Shown: piece after piece, positions 33,131-44,219 of the stretch
Position numbering within the stretch: position 1 is the first letter of the stretch
How the letters are laid out: the number at the start of each line of letters is the position of its first letter
NCBI RefSeq assembly: GCF_000787575.1
Contig: NW_012236529.1
Coordinates: 434,001 to 498,000, forward strand
Direction of reading: 5' to 3'
DNA: 64,000 bases
From: Acytostelium subglobosum LB1
Lineage: Eukaryota > Evosea > Eumycetozoa > Acytosteliales > Acytosteliaceae
Program-made: the position numbers and the translations under genes
Notes under the pieces: generated by a model
Told to the model about the DNA's origin: nothing
The model's database searches: none
Seen by the model: only the letters and a program-made list of their open reading frames with translations

Positions 33131-34018
33131 TCTTTAAAGGTGGTTTGTTTTGTTTCTCTCTCTTGCACCTCTGTTCCTAATGCTCTTGCTCTTGCTTCTG
33201 TTTCTGTTTCTACTGTTGTTGCTGCTGGTGTTGGTGCTGCGCTTGCTTGGTCTGATCAGTGTGCTGCGAGATCCACCTTTCCCGCACTCTTCTTCTTCTG
33301 TCGATCCGTCTTTGATTAGCTGAACAGCCCCCTTTTTAGTGTACGTGTGTTTGTCTGTTGTTTGTTGCTTGTTATATATATGTGATATATTTATATGTAC
33401 GAATGTAATGTAATGTATGTATGATGATTGAGATATGATAAATAATGAATGAATGAATAAATGAATGAATGAATGAGAGATGAACAAGTAAGTTGTAAAA
33501 TGAATCAATATGGCCCACACCTTAGGATGCTTGCATCTATGTTCATCCATCCATCCAACCATCCATTCATCCTTCCAACCAACCAATTGACCCGCATTTG
33601 AAATAATTTAATTAAGCAATCCCCTCATATGAGGTGTTTCGTTCGGATCGATGTGTTGTTGTTGGTTGCTAGCAACTTGATGTTTATTGCGCGCGTGTGT
33701 ATGTATGAATGTATGTGTGTGTGTTAATGAATACCAACCACATACACACACAACTTCACTAACCAACCACATTCACTTCATCGTTGATGTTGTGGAGATG
33801 GGGGGTGCATTGTGTGTTGCTAGCGTGATGTGAAGGAAGGAAGGTCACTCACCCTTCTTGCCTTCATTCATTCAAACTCCACACTTGATGTTGTTGTTCA
33901 CACGCGTGGGGTGGAGTGACTGGCGGGATGATGTAATGAACAAGGAGGAGGCTCCTCTTGATATTGTTGGCGGTGTTGGTGTGGGTGGGTGAAGGCTAAT
34001 TGGAAACGATCAGATCAG
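33131..34018. other. Intergenic region upstream of PKA-C
   Basis: About 890 bases, the promoter side of pkaC. CT-rich DNA directly upstream (33145-33330) is probably its 5' leader. GT and TGAA repeats follow. The frame 33134-33586 (-) is not accepted. Confidence 0.45.
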
Positions 34019-34945
34019 TCAGTGTTGTTGCTGATGCTGATGTTGTTCATCACTTAGGTTGGTGGCTGTTGTGATTGATTTCCAATCATCAAGGTCTTTG
34101 TGAAGTATTGATAGCTTGTCCTCTGCCATGGAGTTTGCGTCAGGGCCAAGGAACAGATGAAGGGGAGTGTTGTTGTTGTTGTTGTTGGGGTTGGACGAAG
34201 TTGATGTTGATGTTGATGATGTAGAGTTTCGTGTTAGGGAGTGAATGACCTCTGCTGCCTTGTTTGGATCGCCCTTTTGCTTGCCCTGGCCTTCAAGACA
34301 TATCGCCTCTGTCTCTTTGGTCTTGTATTCGTCGATTGGATTGATGGCACATCGGTATGAGCCTGCAAAGAAGTTGGTACGGAATGTGCCAGGATAGACA
34401 ATGGTGACCTTGACGCCAAAGGGCCCCAACTCCATAGCAAGTGCCTCTGACATGCCGCCCATCGCGTACTTGGCCGCAGCATAAGACACATTGCCTGGGA
34501 ATGCGCAGTTGAAGCCAATGATAGAAGATATGTTGATGATGTGACCACTGCGCTGCTGTCGAAGGTGTGGCACTGTGTGTCGGAGCACGGAGAACACGGC
34601 AAAAAGGTTGACTTCAAAGTGTGTACGTATCTCGGCGTCACTCAACTCCTCGAGGGAGCCAAGCAGACCGTATCCGGCGTTGTTGACAACGACGTCAAGA
34701 CGGCCAAAGATTCGAAGTGTATGTGCGACCGACTCCTTGATGCTGTCCTCGCTAGTCAAGTCGGTCTGGAGGACCAGCAGACGAGGCCATTGTTCACAAA
34801 GTCTTTGAATCTCTGGTGAGTCAGGAGTGCGTGTTGTGCCAGCCACATCATCTCCCATCTCCAAGCACCTTCTTGCAAGGCTTAGGCCTAGGCCTTGTGA
34901 TATACCAGTGATGAACCAAACCTTTGATGTTGTTTTTTCGCTCAT
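34019..34945 (-). CDS. Short-chain dehydrogenase/reductase
   Basis: Single exon, 308 residues from MSEKTTSKVWFITG. I chose this Met over one 23 codons upstream because the Rossmann start follows directly and the upstream stretch is tetranucleotide-like (HSHRYTDTD). Classical SDR motifs: cofactor loop TGISQGLG near 13-20, NNAGYGLLG, catalytic Ser in INISSIIGF and YAAAK. Arg in TTRTPDS after the second strand suggests NADP(H) preference. The C-terminus is extended with Ser/Thr/Asn runs and a His/Gln tail (DEQHQHQQQH). Substrate unknown; the closest look is to bacterial-type oxidoreductases of the 17-beta-HSD/retinol-like group. Confidence 0.88.
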   Translation of the reverse strand: MSEKTTSKVWFITGISQGLGLSLARRCLEMGDDVAGTTRTPDSPEIQRLCEQWPRLLVLQTDLTSEDSIKESVAHTLRIFGRLDVVVNNAGYGLLGSLEELSDAEIRTHFEVNLFAVFSVLRHTVPHLRQQRSGHIINISSIIGFNCAFPGNVSYAAAKYAMGGMSEALAMELGPFGVKVTIVYPGTFRTNFFAGSYRCAINPIDEYKTKETEAICLEGQGKQKGDPNKAAEVIHSLTRNSTSSTSTSTSSNPNNNNNNTPLHLFLGPDANSMAEDKLSILHKDLDDWKSITTATNLSDEQHQHQQQH

Positions 34946-35134
34946 TGTATCTGTATCTGTATATCTATGTGAATGTTGTATCTTTCGGGAATGAGACATA
35001 ATCATGATGATCATTCACCCACAAGTCGATATCTCATCTTCGTCTTTTTGCAAACTCACTTTGATATCAAAACGATCTTTCACACACAACTAAACAAGCT
35101 GTCATCATTTAACATACCTCAGATATTGAATAAG

Positions 35135-35646
35135 ATGGAAAGTGATGATAAGAAGTATATTAAAGAGTTGGAGAACAAACTAATCAAAGTAGTCATCGAC
35201 CGAGAGAACATCCTTAATGCCTACAAAGAGTTAAAAGATCGAGTATTGGAACTTGATATCCTGTTCCAAAGACACACAGCAAGTCTTATTGATGATATGT
35301 AAGTTGGGTAATCTCACTCACTCAATCCTCCACTCACTAGAATGACTCCTCATCAACGATTAGTGATACACAGGACAAGGAGATGAATGATATGTTCATT
35401 GGAATGGATGAATTGGAAAAGAAGTATGAGGACATTGCCTATGAGTTGGTGACTACAAGATCAGAGAAGAATGAGATAGAGTCAAACTACAAGGACCTAT
35501 TATCCGAACATAACCAGTTAAAGAATGAGCATAGTGAGGTAAAGATCAAGGTGTCACGACTACTGTCGAATATCACTAGAGGTGGAGGTGGAGGTGGAGG
35601 TGGAGATAGTGTTGCCAAACAACAGCAACAACAACAACAAAAGTGA
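35135..35646 (+). CDS. Small coiled-coil protein
   Basis: Two exons, 35135-35298 and 35364-35646, give 148 residues. The protein is almost wholly predicted coiled coil with heptad-like spacing (KKYIKELENKLIKVVIDREN, MDELEKKYEDIAYELVTTRS, EHNQLKNEHSEVKIKVSRLL). It ends in an eight-Gly run and a Gln run (DSVAKQQQQQQQK). The upstream ATG at 34973 would add a non-coding-like leader and was not used. Could be a tethering or centrosomal small subunit; no family recognised. Promoter shared with the divergent dehydrogenase gene, about 190 bases. Confidence 0.75.
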
Positions 35647-36249
35647 TTCAAAGTACCCATGAACAATAACATACTTGACTTCAAACAATACAAGGACCTG
35701 TCTGATTTGATGACTTGTTTGTATTGGAGTGAACAATACTGTAATGGACATTCCCGACAACAATTACCAACAATGAAGTGGCATCATGGTAGTTCATTGC
35801 CGTTCATTTGATGTGTATGGTATGGAACTGTCTGTTGTGAGCGATGTTGATGGATTCTGTTTCATCTAGTGGTCTGATTGATTGGTTGTTTATATCTATG
35901 ATTGTGTGTGAATCAGTGTGTGTGTGTGTGTGATAGTGTTAGTGTTGTTGACTTGGTGTCAAGTCAAAGACGAAAGACGAGTGTTCGTATTGATTGGTGA
36001 GGGTGATTGATTATCTGATTGATTGAAGTCACGTCAGTGTGGTGTGTGAATGATCATTTTGTAGATTGTCTACAAATATTAGACAATGGTGTTAGTAAGT
36101 GACATGTTACAACTAGAATGTAACAAGATTACATATTATATGTTGGATCAGTCAACTCTGATGGTCCATCGGTCCACTATATAATCACAATCAATCTCAT
36201 CTTATTCAAACAACAACTACAAGTAATACTACTACTACTACCCAGTAAA

Positions 36250-36283
<34 letters not shown>

Positions 36284-36290
36284 TCCCATA
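35647..36290. other. Intergenic region
   Basis: About 640 bases. The last 65 bases before the next ATG hold ACT trinucleotide runs (36227-36240, 36251-36282), probably in the 5' leader of a strongly expressed gene. A TATATAATC lies near 36179. No gene seen. Confidence 0.45.
36227..36282. repeat. ACT trinucleotide runs in 5' leader
   Basis: Two blocks of ACT repeats interrupted by CCCAGTAAA, directly upstream of the ATG at 36291. Confidence 0.8.
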
Positions 36291-36955
36291 ATGTCTAAAC
36301 AATTACTTGCAATTGTATTGGTCCTCGCCCTGGTTGGCCTGGCTTACTGTGACCAACAACAACCGACTCAACAACAACAGAATCAACCGAATCCACAGGC
36401 TCAACAAGCCGCCGAACAGGCCACCCGCCAGCAGGCCGAACAACAAGCCCAGCAGAACAACCAGCAGCAAGCCGAGCAGACCAGACGCCAGCAGCAGCAG
36501 CAGCAGGACATGGAGAGAACTCGCCAGGAGCAGTCCAACCAGCGCGAACAGGAGCTGCGCCAGATCGACTCCAGACTCCAGGAGCTCCGCCAGCAGCGTG
36601 ACAACATGATGAGCACCGCCCAACAGAGCAACCAGAACCTCGCCCAGGCTGCCAACGACATCTACAACCGTGAGCAGCAGATCGCCAATGACAACGTTCA
36701 GACGAGCACCAACAGCTTCCAGCAGCTGGCCAACCTCGAGAACCAGATGAGAGATCTNNGATCTCCAGAAGAAATATGCTCACTGGTCAGACTTCCACCT
36801 TCCAGAGCCTCCAGAACTTCCAGACTCCCCAGTTGATGTACCCACAGCAACAGCTCTACCAACAGCGCCACATGATGTACCCACACCAGCACATGTACCC
36901 TCAACAACAATTCGTCCAGCCAATGATGATGAACCATCCAATGGGCTACTTCTAA
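36291..36955 (+). CDS. Secreted Gln-rich coiled-coil protein, interrupted by two Ns
   Basis: Signal peptide MSKQLLAIVLVLALVGLAYC, then a Gln/Ala/Arg/Asn-rich region that continues as a charged helix (RTRQEQSNQREQELRQIDSR, LQELRQQRDNMM). Two undetermined bases at 36758-36759 break the frame. After them a different frame is clearly coding (RNMLTGQTSTFQSLQNFQTP, then QLMYPQQQLYQQRHMMYPHQ) to a stop at 36955. About 220 residues in all if the Ns mark a small sequencing gap. Codons are very GC-rich, as in strongly expressed genes. Role unknown; Gln/Met/Tyr/Pro-rich secreted proteins of this kind may be coat or sheath components. Confidence 0.7.
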
Positions 36956-37195
36956 AGTCTCTCTGGCTGTACCAGCTCGTTCATATCGTATCAACCTTGA
37001 TCCAATAAATTGATCATTTTACCCTTGACCTTGCCCTCGCCCTAACCCTTTTCAAATTTGATGTTGCCTGGGCACTTCACGTAGACATTCAATCAATGAA
37101 GTATTGATCATTGTACATGTAATAATTAATATCACAACTGTTAAAGTAGTAGTAGAGCATAGCATAGCATAGAGTCAAACATATATATACAAGGA

Positions 37196-40100
37196 ATGGA
37201 CTTCAAGGGCAGCTCTGGAATGAAGGGTAGCGGAGGCATCCGTGATAGTTTGGGCATAAGAGACAGTACTGGTATACTTGGAAGCGCTAACAGCTCGCCA
37301 AACATGTCATCACAACACATTGGTCTGCTCAACGAAGAGAAGATTACAAGAGTGCTCAATAAGATACCAGACAACTATCACAAGACAGACTTTGCAGCGA
37401 GACGTGTCGCACTAGACTACATGCGATCCACCAACAGAAAGGACCTATTGGATCAAGTAGAGAAATGGTTAGACGATCTAAATGAAGTCACTGATGATGT
37501 TGTCGATGGTAAGATCATACATGAATGATTGATTGATCAGCAAGCTTACATGCCCATGAACGAACGCAACACATACATAGTATACTTCCAAGGATTCAAC
37601 AAGTCAATTCATAACTACAGTAGGATACTTCAGTTCATGGGAGACTCACATACCAATGCATTGTCGATGAGCAAGGAGGTCGACGAAGTCACCAAACTCG
37701 TACACTTTAACAATACAAACATCGAGAGGATGTGGAGACGTAACCTGGAGTACTACTACATGATACAGATACTTGAGAAGATGTCAGTAGTACTATACTC
37801 ATTCATCGTGGACTCACGGTCACTCACTGACACCCTCAATCACTCAATCACTCAATCATTCAATCATACATCAACAGGGAGGAGCTAAAGCGTGTACCTG
37901 GCTTGCTGGACCAATACCTCAAGGACAATCACTTTGTTCATGCTTCCAACTTGATCGTCAACTCATTACAGTCGTTGAGTGAGAAGGACTTGGTCAATGT
38001 TCAAGCATTGTCCGAGCTGCGACACTCACTAAATGAGCGCAAGGAGATGTTTAACGAGTTGATCATTGATCGATTGAGCAATCATGTATACATGCGATCA
38101 CTCCAGACTGATCAGGACGATGAGGATGAAGACGACTTTGCATCAATCCTCAAGAAGGCCACAAAGAAGCCTTCATCAATGGCGCACAGTGCAAGCAGCA
38201 GTAGTGTCAATGGCACCAACAACATCACTGGCAACAATAACAACACAACAAGTCTAAAGACAATCAAGAGTAGCGCGAGCAGGGAGGAGCAGGCTGACAA
38301 TCAACCACTGCAACTCGAGCTGATATCCAAGGCATCCAACTCATTGGAGGACCTCAGCATCAACCCCGAGACCAATGGCAAGCTCTTCATGAACCTCCTC
38401 ATCGAGTCACTCAACGTCCTTGGCGAGATCGACTCTGCCGTCGGTCTCATCCTTGGCAAGATCTCCATCGAGATGAAGACAATCATCTCAAGCTGCTCCT
38501 CGACCGTCACTCAAACGTATGCGTATACCGTCCGACCGACGTCTGGAACCATTGCTAACCCATAATCAATCAATCAGATATCAATACGAAGGAAAGACAA
38601 TAGCAAAAGTACCTGGCGAGTCGAATAGCGGAGACTTGAATGAGCAGAGCCTGATGCTGCTCAGCGACACATTCACTCGCAACACTCTGCTGTCCAACAA
38701 CACATTGAACATACCTCTGGTGGACTTGATGAACGCCATCTTCAAGAAGGTGTTGTCTGTGTTCAAGAACCACATGACTCTGTCAATCATTGTGAACGAC
38801 TCTATCAAGAAACGCGAAGCCAAGCGACGCAGAGAGCGCGTGACAGACTTTAGTGATGATCGCGATGGTGACCATCTCTCACGCAGCATGGAGGAGTCGT
38901 CCGAGGATGGCTCGTTGCATGGCAGTGGCAGACGTGATGTTCCCAATGCCAACGTTGACAGCGGACCCTACAGTCTGTCGCTGGTGTGGGAAATCATGCA
39001 GAAGGAGATCAGAGAGATGCTGCGCATCCACCTGCAGGACACATCGTCCCTGTTCCTGCGCTCATCACAGTCCGCCACGGCCACCGCCGACCAGGGCCGC
39101 ACTACTTCAGTGCGCCTGTTCAGCTTCAGCAACTCAATCGTTACCGACACTTGGAACGGCGCGGCAGGCAGTCCGCCCCTGTCGTCCCAGAATGGTTTGA
39201 TGAGCACACCACTCAACAACAGCGGAGGAATCAGTCAGAGCGTTGGAATCTTCAAGGCGTCGCAGTACAACGTCACACCAATCTATCCACTAATCACACA
39301 GTTCACGGACCACATCGACTCGCTTCTGTCCAACGAGTCACCCGAAGAGCGCAACCTCTACAGCTCGTCGGAGGGACAACAGCACCGCGGACTTCTCCGC
39401 CTGTACATCGATGACTTTGTGCATCGCAACTTCCTGGAACACATCAAGTCGGACTACAAGAGGCGTGTGGCCAGTGCCATCGAAGGCACTGATGCATTCA
39501 AGCCCTTGGAGAGATCAAGATTCGTCTATCGTCTGCGCGAGACAAAGCCTGTCCTCAATGTATGAACTTGCTCACTCACCACTCGCTCAATCGATCACTT
39601 ACTAACTCAACCAAATCCAACAGGGTACATTACAGATCTTCCAATTCATTACAGAGTTGTTCTCGGACATTGTGGCAATGAGTCACTATGCTGAGGAGTT
39701 TGGCGCAATCATTCAGAACACACTGCTTCAGTACTACCTCAAGTGTTTGTCAAAGTTCAATCATGAGGTGGAACCGACCATCACTGGCGCACTGCTCAAC
39801 ACCGACCTATTCAAGCATCTGCTCAACACATTGGACTCCAAGAAACAGGAGTCGGCAGACTTTAGAGACACAAAGGAGGAGGAGTTTGAGTACAAGCTCG
39901 AGGCGGACTTGTTCGCCGTGCCCGACAAGCCAGTGATCAAGAACCAGCTTATACTTGATGTTCAAAAGTTGACAATGATTGCCAACCTCTATCACAGTTT
40001 GGAGTGGCTGGCACAGCGAGTCACCAGTCTATTTTCGGTCACATCAGGCGCGGGCACCAGCAACACCACCTCTGTGCCCGAGACACCATCCAAAGGATTG

Positions 40101-40766
40101 CCAAAGACTGCCGTCAAGCATCAACCACCAAAGAATCTCCTCTCACCTGCACTCACAGAGATTCTAAAGTCGATGGATGTGTCGATCAAGGACATCACGT
40201 CAAGGTTCCGCGAGTTGGCCAAGCAATGTCTGATCAGTCTGCGCATCGAGTACAGGATACACTGCTTCTACTTCTTGGAGGGCTTCAAGAAGACGTCCTA
40301 CATGTGCGACGAGGAGAGGACCGACCCTGACAGCTTCATCGTCGAGCTCAACAAGGATCTCTCGACCAACGAGGAGACAATGTCCAACTATCTGACGAGC
40401 GACAAGTGTCATTTCTTATTTGGAGGCATCGCCAAGCTCATCGGCAAACTGCTCATTAGCAAGCTGGTGCACATCAAGCAGATCAACAACAACGGTGTTG
40501 CCAAGCTATGCAAGAACGTCTACACACTGCAGCAGAATCTGACCAACATCATTGTCAAGCGAGAGATATTCTTTGATCGCATCAGACAATTCTATCAATC
40601 ACTGGCCAACGAAGACGAGTTGTTGCACTACCTGTTGGAGAAGATGTCCTTACCCTACTTCTCGGCAGAGGAAGGAAGAATCATCCTAGAGTTCCTCGGT
40701 TCCACCAAGAGAGTGAGCTCCAACGTTCTCCAAACACTGGATGCCAAGTATAGGAACATGTTGTAA
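37196..40766 (+). CDS. exoc4: Exocyst complex subunit Sec8 (EXOC4)
   Basis: Sec8 is part of the octameric exocyst that tethers secretory vesicles to the plasma membrane (and works at the contractile vacuole in amoebae). Five exons: 37196-37508, 37593-37782, 37878-38516, 38578-39559 and 39624-40766, giving 1088 residues. An N-terminal Gly/Ser region precedes the conserved Sec8 helical domain (ALDYMRSTNRKDLLDQVEKW, INSIHNY-type region, RILQFMGDSHTNALSMSKEV). The core signature VPGLLDQYLKDNHFVHASNL continues with VQALSELRHSLNERKEMFNE. Ser/Asn-rich insert at about 290-330. The rest is all-helical exocyst rod to YRNML. Overall length is a little above animal EXOC4 because of the inserts. Confidence 0.88.
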
Positions 40767-41040
40767 TAAATAATAAATATATATCCAGTGTCATCACTCT
40801 ATCACTCCATCAATCAATCAATCAATCACATCACTCGATCCTCGCCATTACCCTTTTCAAGCCCAAGCCACCTCGTCCTGATGATAGTGAACTCAACTTG
40901 TTTATTGTATATTTACATCTGATCAGATTAGTTATCGGTTTGTTCCAAGTATGTCATCAATCAATCAATCAATCAATGAATGATCATTGTCGACTATGTG
41001 TAATAATAAAAATAATTATATATTAATAAATATCCTATAA

Positions 41041-42018
41041 CTATGATGCAATAGGTGTAGGTTGAACAGCATACTTCTGTTGCTGTTCGGAAAAGGCAGC
41101 TATTGACTCTTCATCCTCCTCGGATGAGACCTCTTCCTCCTTCTCGGCAAAGGAGGACAGGGAGTTGGATGACAACGACATGAATGGAGACTCGAGGAAC
41201 TTGGTTGGATCACGGTTGAATGTGATTGGGTTCTCGCCGCCCAGGTCCAGCTCGAGCTGGTCCTGTGCAATGTAGTTGGCCAGCTCTGGGAACACACGCT
41301 TGCCATTGATCTTCTTTGAGTGCAGGAACTTTACCTTGGCCAAGGTGACCTCGTTCAAAAATGGAGAGATAACCTTCCACGCCACCCAGAACATGGTGGG
41401 TGGGTCAAGGAACAGTGACTGACCCATGCGCTCTGGACAGTGGTCGAGGAGATGGTGCATGCTTTCCAGGTTAGCCTTCATGTCCAAACTCTTTCTTGAA
41501 AATCCATGGTAGTCCACGACGAAACAGAACTGCTCCACACCCTTTGACTCGTCCATCTGTCTGAAGCCCGACTCGAGCTGGTACACCAGGTTCCTGAACT
41601 TGAGCTCCACTGGCACCTTCTTGAGAGTGTCGTTTCTTGGACGCGCTATGATGATGGGACGACCCTTCAGGTCCTTGCCATTGACGTAGATGGCACCGGT
41701 GCGGGCAATCTCGGAGATCTCTGCAAGCTTGATATCCTGTGGTCTGTACTTTTTCCTCCACTCGATGGTGCCGCGCAGCAACTTCTCCGACTTGGCCACC
41801 GTGTAGTTTCTGGCGCGCAGGTATCTCAGCAGACACATATCATTGCAGAATGCAACAGACTCTGGATCAGTTATATCTTTCAAATTATTCCTCAGTTCCT
41901 TTAAAGCTGCCAATTGTTTATCATCCAAGTTTGCCAAAGGATTGAATGGTGGTTGTTGTATTCCATTCGAAGATGTAATTGATGATGTGGATGATGATGT
42001 AATTGATAAAGAAGACAT
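41041..42018 (-). CDS. Sec14/CRAL-TRIO phosphatidylinositol-transfer-type protein
   Basis: Single exon, 325 residues. A Ser/Thr-rich N-terminus leads into the CRAL-TRIO N domain ([40 protein letters not shown]). The lipid-binding domain follows: [75 protein letters not shown]. The family exchanges phosphatidylinositol and phosphatidylcholine and supports PI-kinase activity. The C-terminal 50 residues are acidic ([20 protein letters not shown]). One of several Sec14 paralogues expected; substrate not decidable. Confidence 0.92.
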   Translation of the reverse strand: MSSLSITSSSTSSITSSNGIQQPPFNPLANLDDKQLAALKELRNNLKDITDPESVAFCNDMCLLRYLRARNYTVAKSEKLLRGTIEWRKKYRPQDIKLAEISEIARTGAIYVNGKDLKGRPIIIARPRNDTLKKVPVELKFRNLVYQLESGFRQMDESKGVEQFCFVVDYHGFSRKSLDMKANLESMHHLLDHCPERMGQSLFLDPPTMFWVAWKVISPFLNEVTLAKVKFLHSKKINGKRVFPELANYIAQDQLELDLGGENPITFNRDPTKFLESPFMSLSSNSLSSFAEKEEEVSSEEDEESIAAFSEQQQKYAVQPTPIAS

Positions 42019-42359
42019 TATTTATATTTTATCTTGTGTGTGAAGTTATTATTATTATGATTATTATTATTAATATTATTAATGTGTTTGTATGACCCTG
42101 GTAATTATATAATTATAAATTATTATGAAGTATTACTTATTTAAATAAATATGAATATATATATTAATATTTGTATCTTATACTAATATGGATGGTATGA
42201 TTAAGTGAATTGAGATAATATGTATCCCTTGTATTGATGTTTGTTTTGGATATTGGGAGAATGGTAGTAGTAAATCGATTCCTTGATAACAAGTACTTGC
42301 TCTTGTATTTGTATGAACGATTAAGAAGGTTATAAGATGTAGACTGTTTTTGGAAGAGC
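42019..42359. other. AT-rich intergenic region upstream of the Sec14 gene
   Basis: 340 bases, promoter side of the Sec14 gene, with AAT/ATT runs; no gene seen. Confidence 0.45.
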
Positions 42360-42960
42360 ACTCCAAAGTGTGTCTTTAAAAGGGCTGGCCCGAACACATG
42401 AGACTCCATTGGTCACTCACACGCAATACCCTTGAAGACCCTGAAGAACACAGCACTTGTCCATGAGACTCCAGAGTCTCCCTCCTTCCACACACAACCC
42501 AGCAAGCCCCCACACATGAATGACTCCTTGTTTCGTTGCGCAAGTGCTCTCGAGAGGGGGGTTGTTTTGAGTTTTTGCTGGCGCTCATACGCACCAGCAT
42601 GGTGCAACGATGGTGTGGACCCGGGTTAGCACACTTCATGAGTGAACCCCATCTGGAACGATGGAAGCGGCGTTGCAGGTTCTATCCTGGGACGCTCCAT
42701 GATCGAATGATGATGAGTAGTCTAGTCCTACTTGATTAAGGAAGACTACTAGTACTTGAGCGGAGAACTCCACCATGACATCATGTAGTGATCCAGTGCG
42801 TTGATTGATAGAGGGCAGGCAGGTCCAGAGGCACTACTACTCCGCATTATGGGGCAGTGGGTTATCACTGATGTATTCTTTGTGATGGAGGCATGGCGCG
42901 AGCACCTTGTCATGCTAGTGATTACTAAATTTCTGTCCATGAGTTAATCTAGATAGTTAG
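42360..42960. ncRNA. Candidate structured non-coding RNA region
   Basis: About 600 bases of unusually GC-rich, repeat-poor sequence in AT-rich intergenic DNA, with no frame that looks coding. Several stable inverted repeats: GAGACT/AGTCTC (42465-42480), GCTGG/CCAGC (42577-42598), GCACC/GGTGC (42591-42605, sharing bases with the former) and AGTAGTCT/AGACTACT (42716-42750). A direct repeat ATGAGACTCCA occurs at 42398 and 42463. Strand and ends unknown. Blocks at 42618-42680 (GGACCCGGGTT, GTGAACC, GGAA) faintly recall SRP RNA, but its canonical helix-8 loop is not seen. Not assigned to any family. Confidence 0.4.
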
Positions 42961-43239
42961 AGTTGTTTTTTTGTTTAGATAATGGAGTTGGAGTAGAGTA
43001 GAGTACTTTACTTACCTTACACGTACAAGTGATGAATACTTTCGAAGCGACATTGATGATTGTTAGCGTATTGATTGTAATTAATTGTATGGGATATTTA
43101 CTTGGTGGATATATTAGGAAGGTGTGTGATGATTGATGGATAATTTATTTGTTGATAATAAATGGACCATACACACATACATGATGGTAGTGATTGTGGT
43201 GATGGTGGTGATGGCTTGTCAATGAATGATACAACAACT
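42961..43239. other. Intergenic region downstream of NDP kinase
   Basis: 280 AT-rich bases with no gene seen. Confidence 0.4.
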
Positions 43240-43911
43240 TTACATTCCCTCGTAGACTGGCTGGATGAAAGTCCACTCGGCAAACTCTCCCTCCTTGAAC
43301 CAGAGCTTGATCTCGTCCTGAGCAGAGTCTGGACCATCAGAGCCGTGGATGATGTTGCGGCCAACCTCAATGCAGAGGTCACCACGGATGGAGCCTGGCA
43401 GAGACTGGGCTGGGTCAGTGGCACCGACCAATGAACGGCCTCCCTTGATGACGCCCTTTCCCTCCCAGACCATGGCGACGACGGCACCCGACGAGAAGTA
43501 CTTGACGAGACCGTTGAAGAATGGCTTGGAGCTCAGATCGGCGTAGTGAGCCTCGGCTTGCTCCTTGGTTGGGTGGATCATCTTGATGGCAACCAGCTTG
43601 TAGCCCTTGCGCTCGAAGCGGCCAATGATCTCTCCGACCAGCTGACGGGCAGTTCCGTCGGGCTTGATGGCGATGAAGGTTCTCTCGTTCTTGGTGCCTG
43701 GGACACCGGTGAATGGGACCTTGTCGGCACAGGTGGCGACACCGTAGGCGGCGGCGGCAGTCAAGGCGACGGCACCTCCGGCAACCTTGAGGTAGCTAAA
43801 GTTTGAGCCGGTGGCAGTCTGCTGGGTGAACTGCTTTGAAGTGTTGGCAAAGGTTCTGGCGAAAGCAGCGCCAGCGAATCTTGGCATAACTTTAGAGAAA
43901 CGGGAGAACAT
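43240..43911 (-). CDS. ndkM: Nucleoside diphosphate kinase, mitochondrial
   Basis: Transfers gamma-phosphate from ATP to NDPs. Single exon, 223 residues from [21 protein letters not shown] chose this Met because it starts a canonical Arg/Ala/Ser-rich import sequence, whereas in-frame codons further upstream are leader-like. A hydrophobic stretch ([20 protein letters not shown], about 43-62) follows, perhaps an intermembrane-space sorting signal. The NDK domain has [57 protein letters not shown] and the phosphohistidine motif NIIHGSDG. Codons are strongly GC-rich, as for an abundant enzyme. Dictyostelids also have a cytosolic form, which lacks the leader. Confidence 0.95.
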   Translation of the reverse strand: MFSRFSKVMPRFAGAAFARTFANTSKQFTQQTATGSNFSYLKVAGGAVALTAAAAYGVATCADKVPFTGVPGTKNERTFIAIKPDGTARQLVGEIIGRFERKGYKLVAIKMIHPTKEQAEAHYADLSSKPFFNGLVKYFSSGAVVAMVWEGKGVIKGGRSLVGATDPAQSLPGSIRGDLCIEVGRNIIHGSDGPDSAQDEIKLWFKEGEFAEWTFIQPVYEGM

Positions 43912-44219
43912 GTTTAAGAAGGTAATATATTGTTTATATGTATTGTTGGTAGAACAAAGAAGAAGAATACTGGGTGTGATCATCAAACATGAGTGTGTGG
44001 GAGGGGTAGTGAGCGTGTGCTCGTTCTGATCCCAATCAAATTAAATCCATCACTTTGAACTTCAAACTCGAAGAATGATCGTTTTTGGGGCATAAGTGAT
44101 TGATCAATCACTTTACAACTGTGTACAAGTACAACAACCTATTTTAATTATATGTTATTGTTGATCAATTAATTACAAATAGAAGAATAGGTAGGAAGGG
44201 GATAGGAAGTCGCGACGCC
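43912..44219. other. Intergenic region upstream of NDP kinase
   Basis: About 310 bases, promoter of the NDP kinase and 3' flank of the EF-hand gene; no gene seen. Confidence 0.4.

Noticed and set aside
33134-33586. 150-codon minus-strand frame upstream of pkaC
   Set aside because: Composition is CAT/TTG repeat-driven and it covers what looks like the pkaC leader and promoter.
36295-36783. 162-codon minus-strand frame
   Set aside because: Shadow of the Gln-rich gene; Cys/Trp/Gly runs arise from the complementary repeat.
42618-42690. SRP RNA helix 6-8 resemblance
   Set aside because: Several short blocks align by eye, but the GGAA loop is followed by five paired bases where the SRP54-binding internal loop should be, and no Alu-domain UGUAA motif was found. 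Left as an unassigned RNA candidate.
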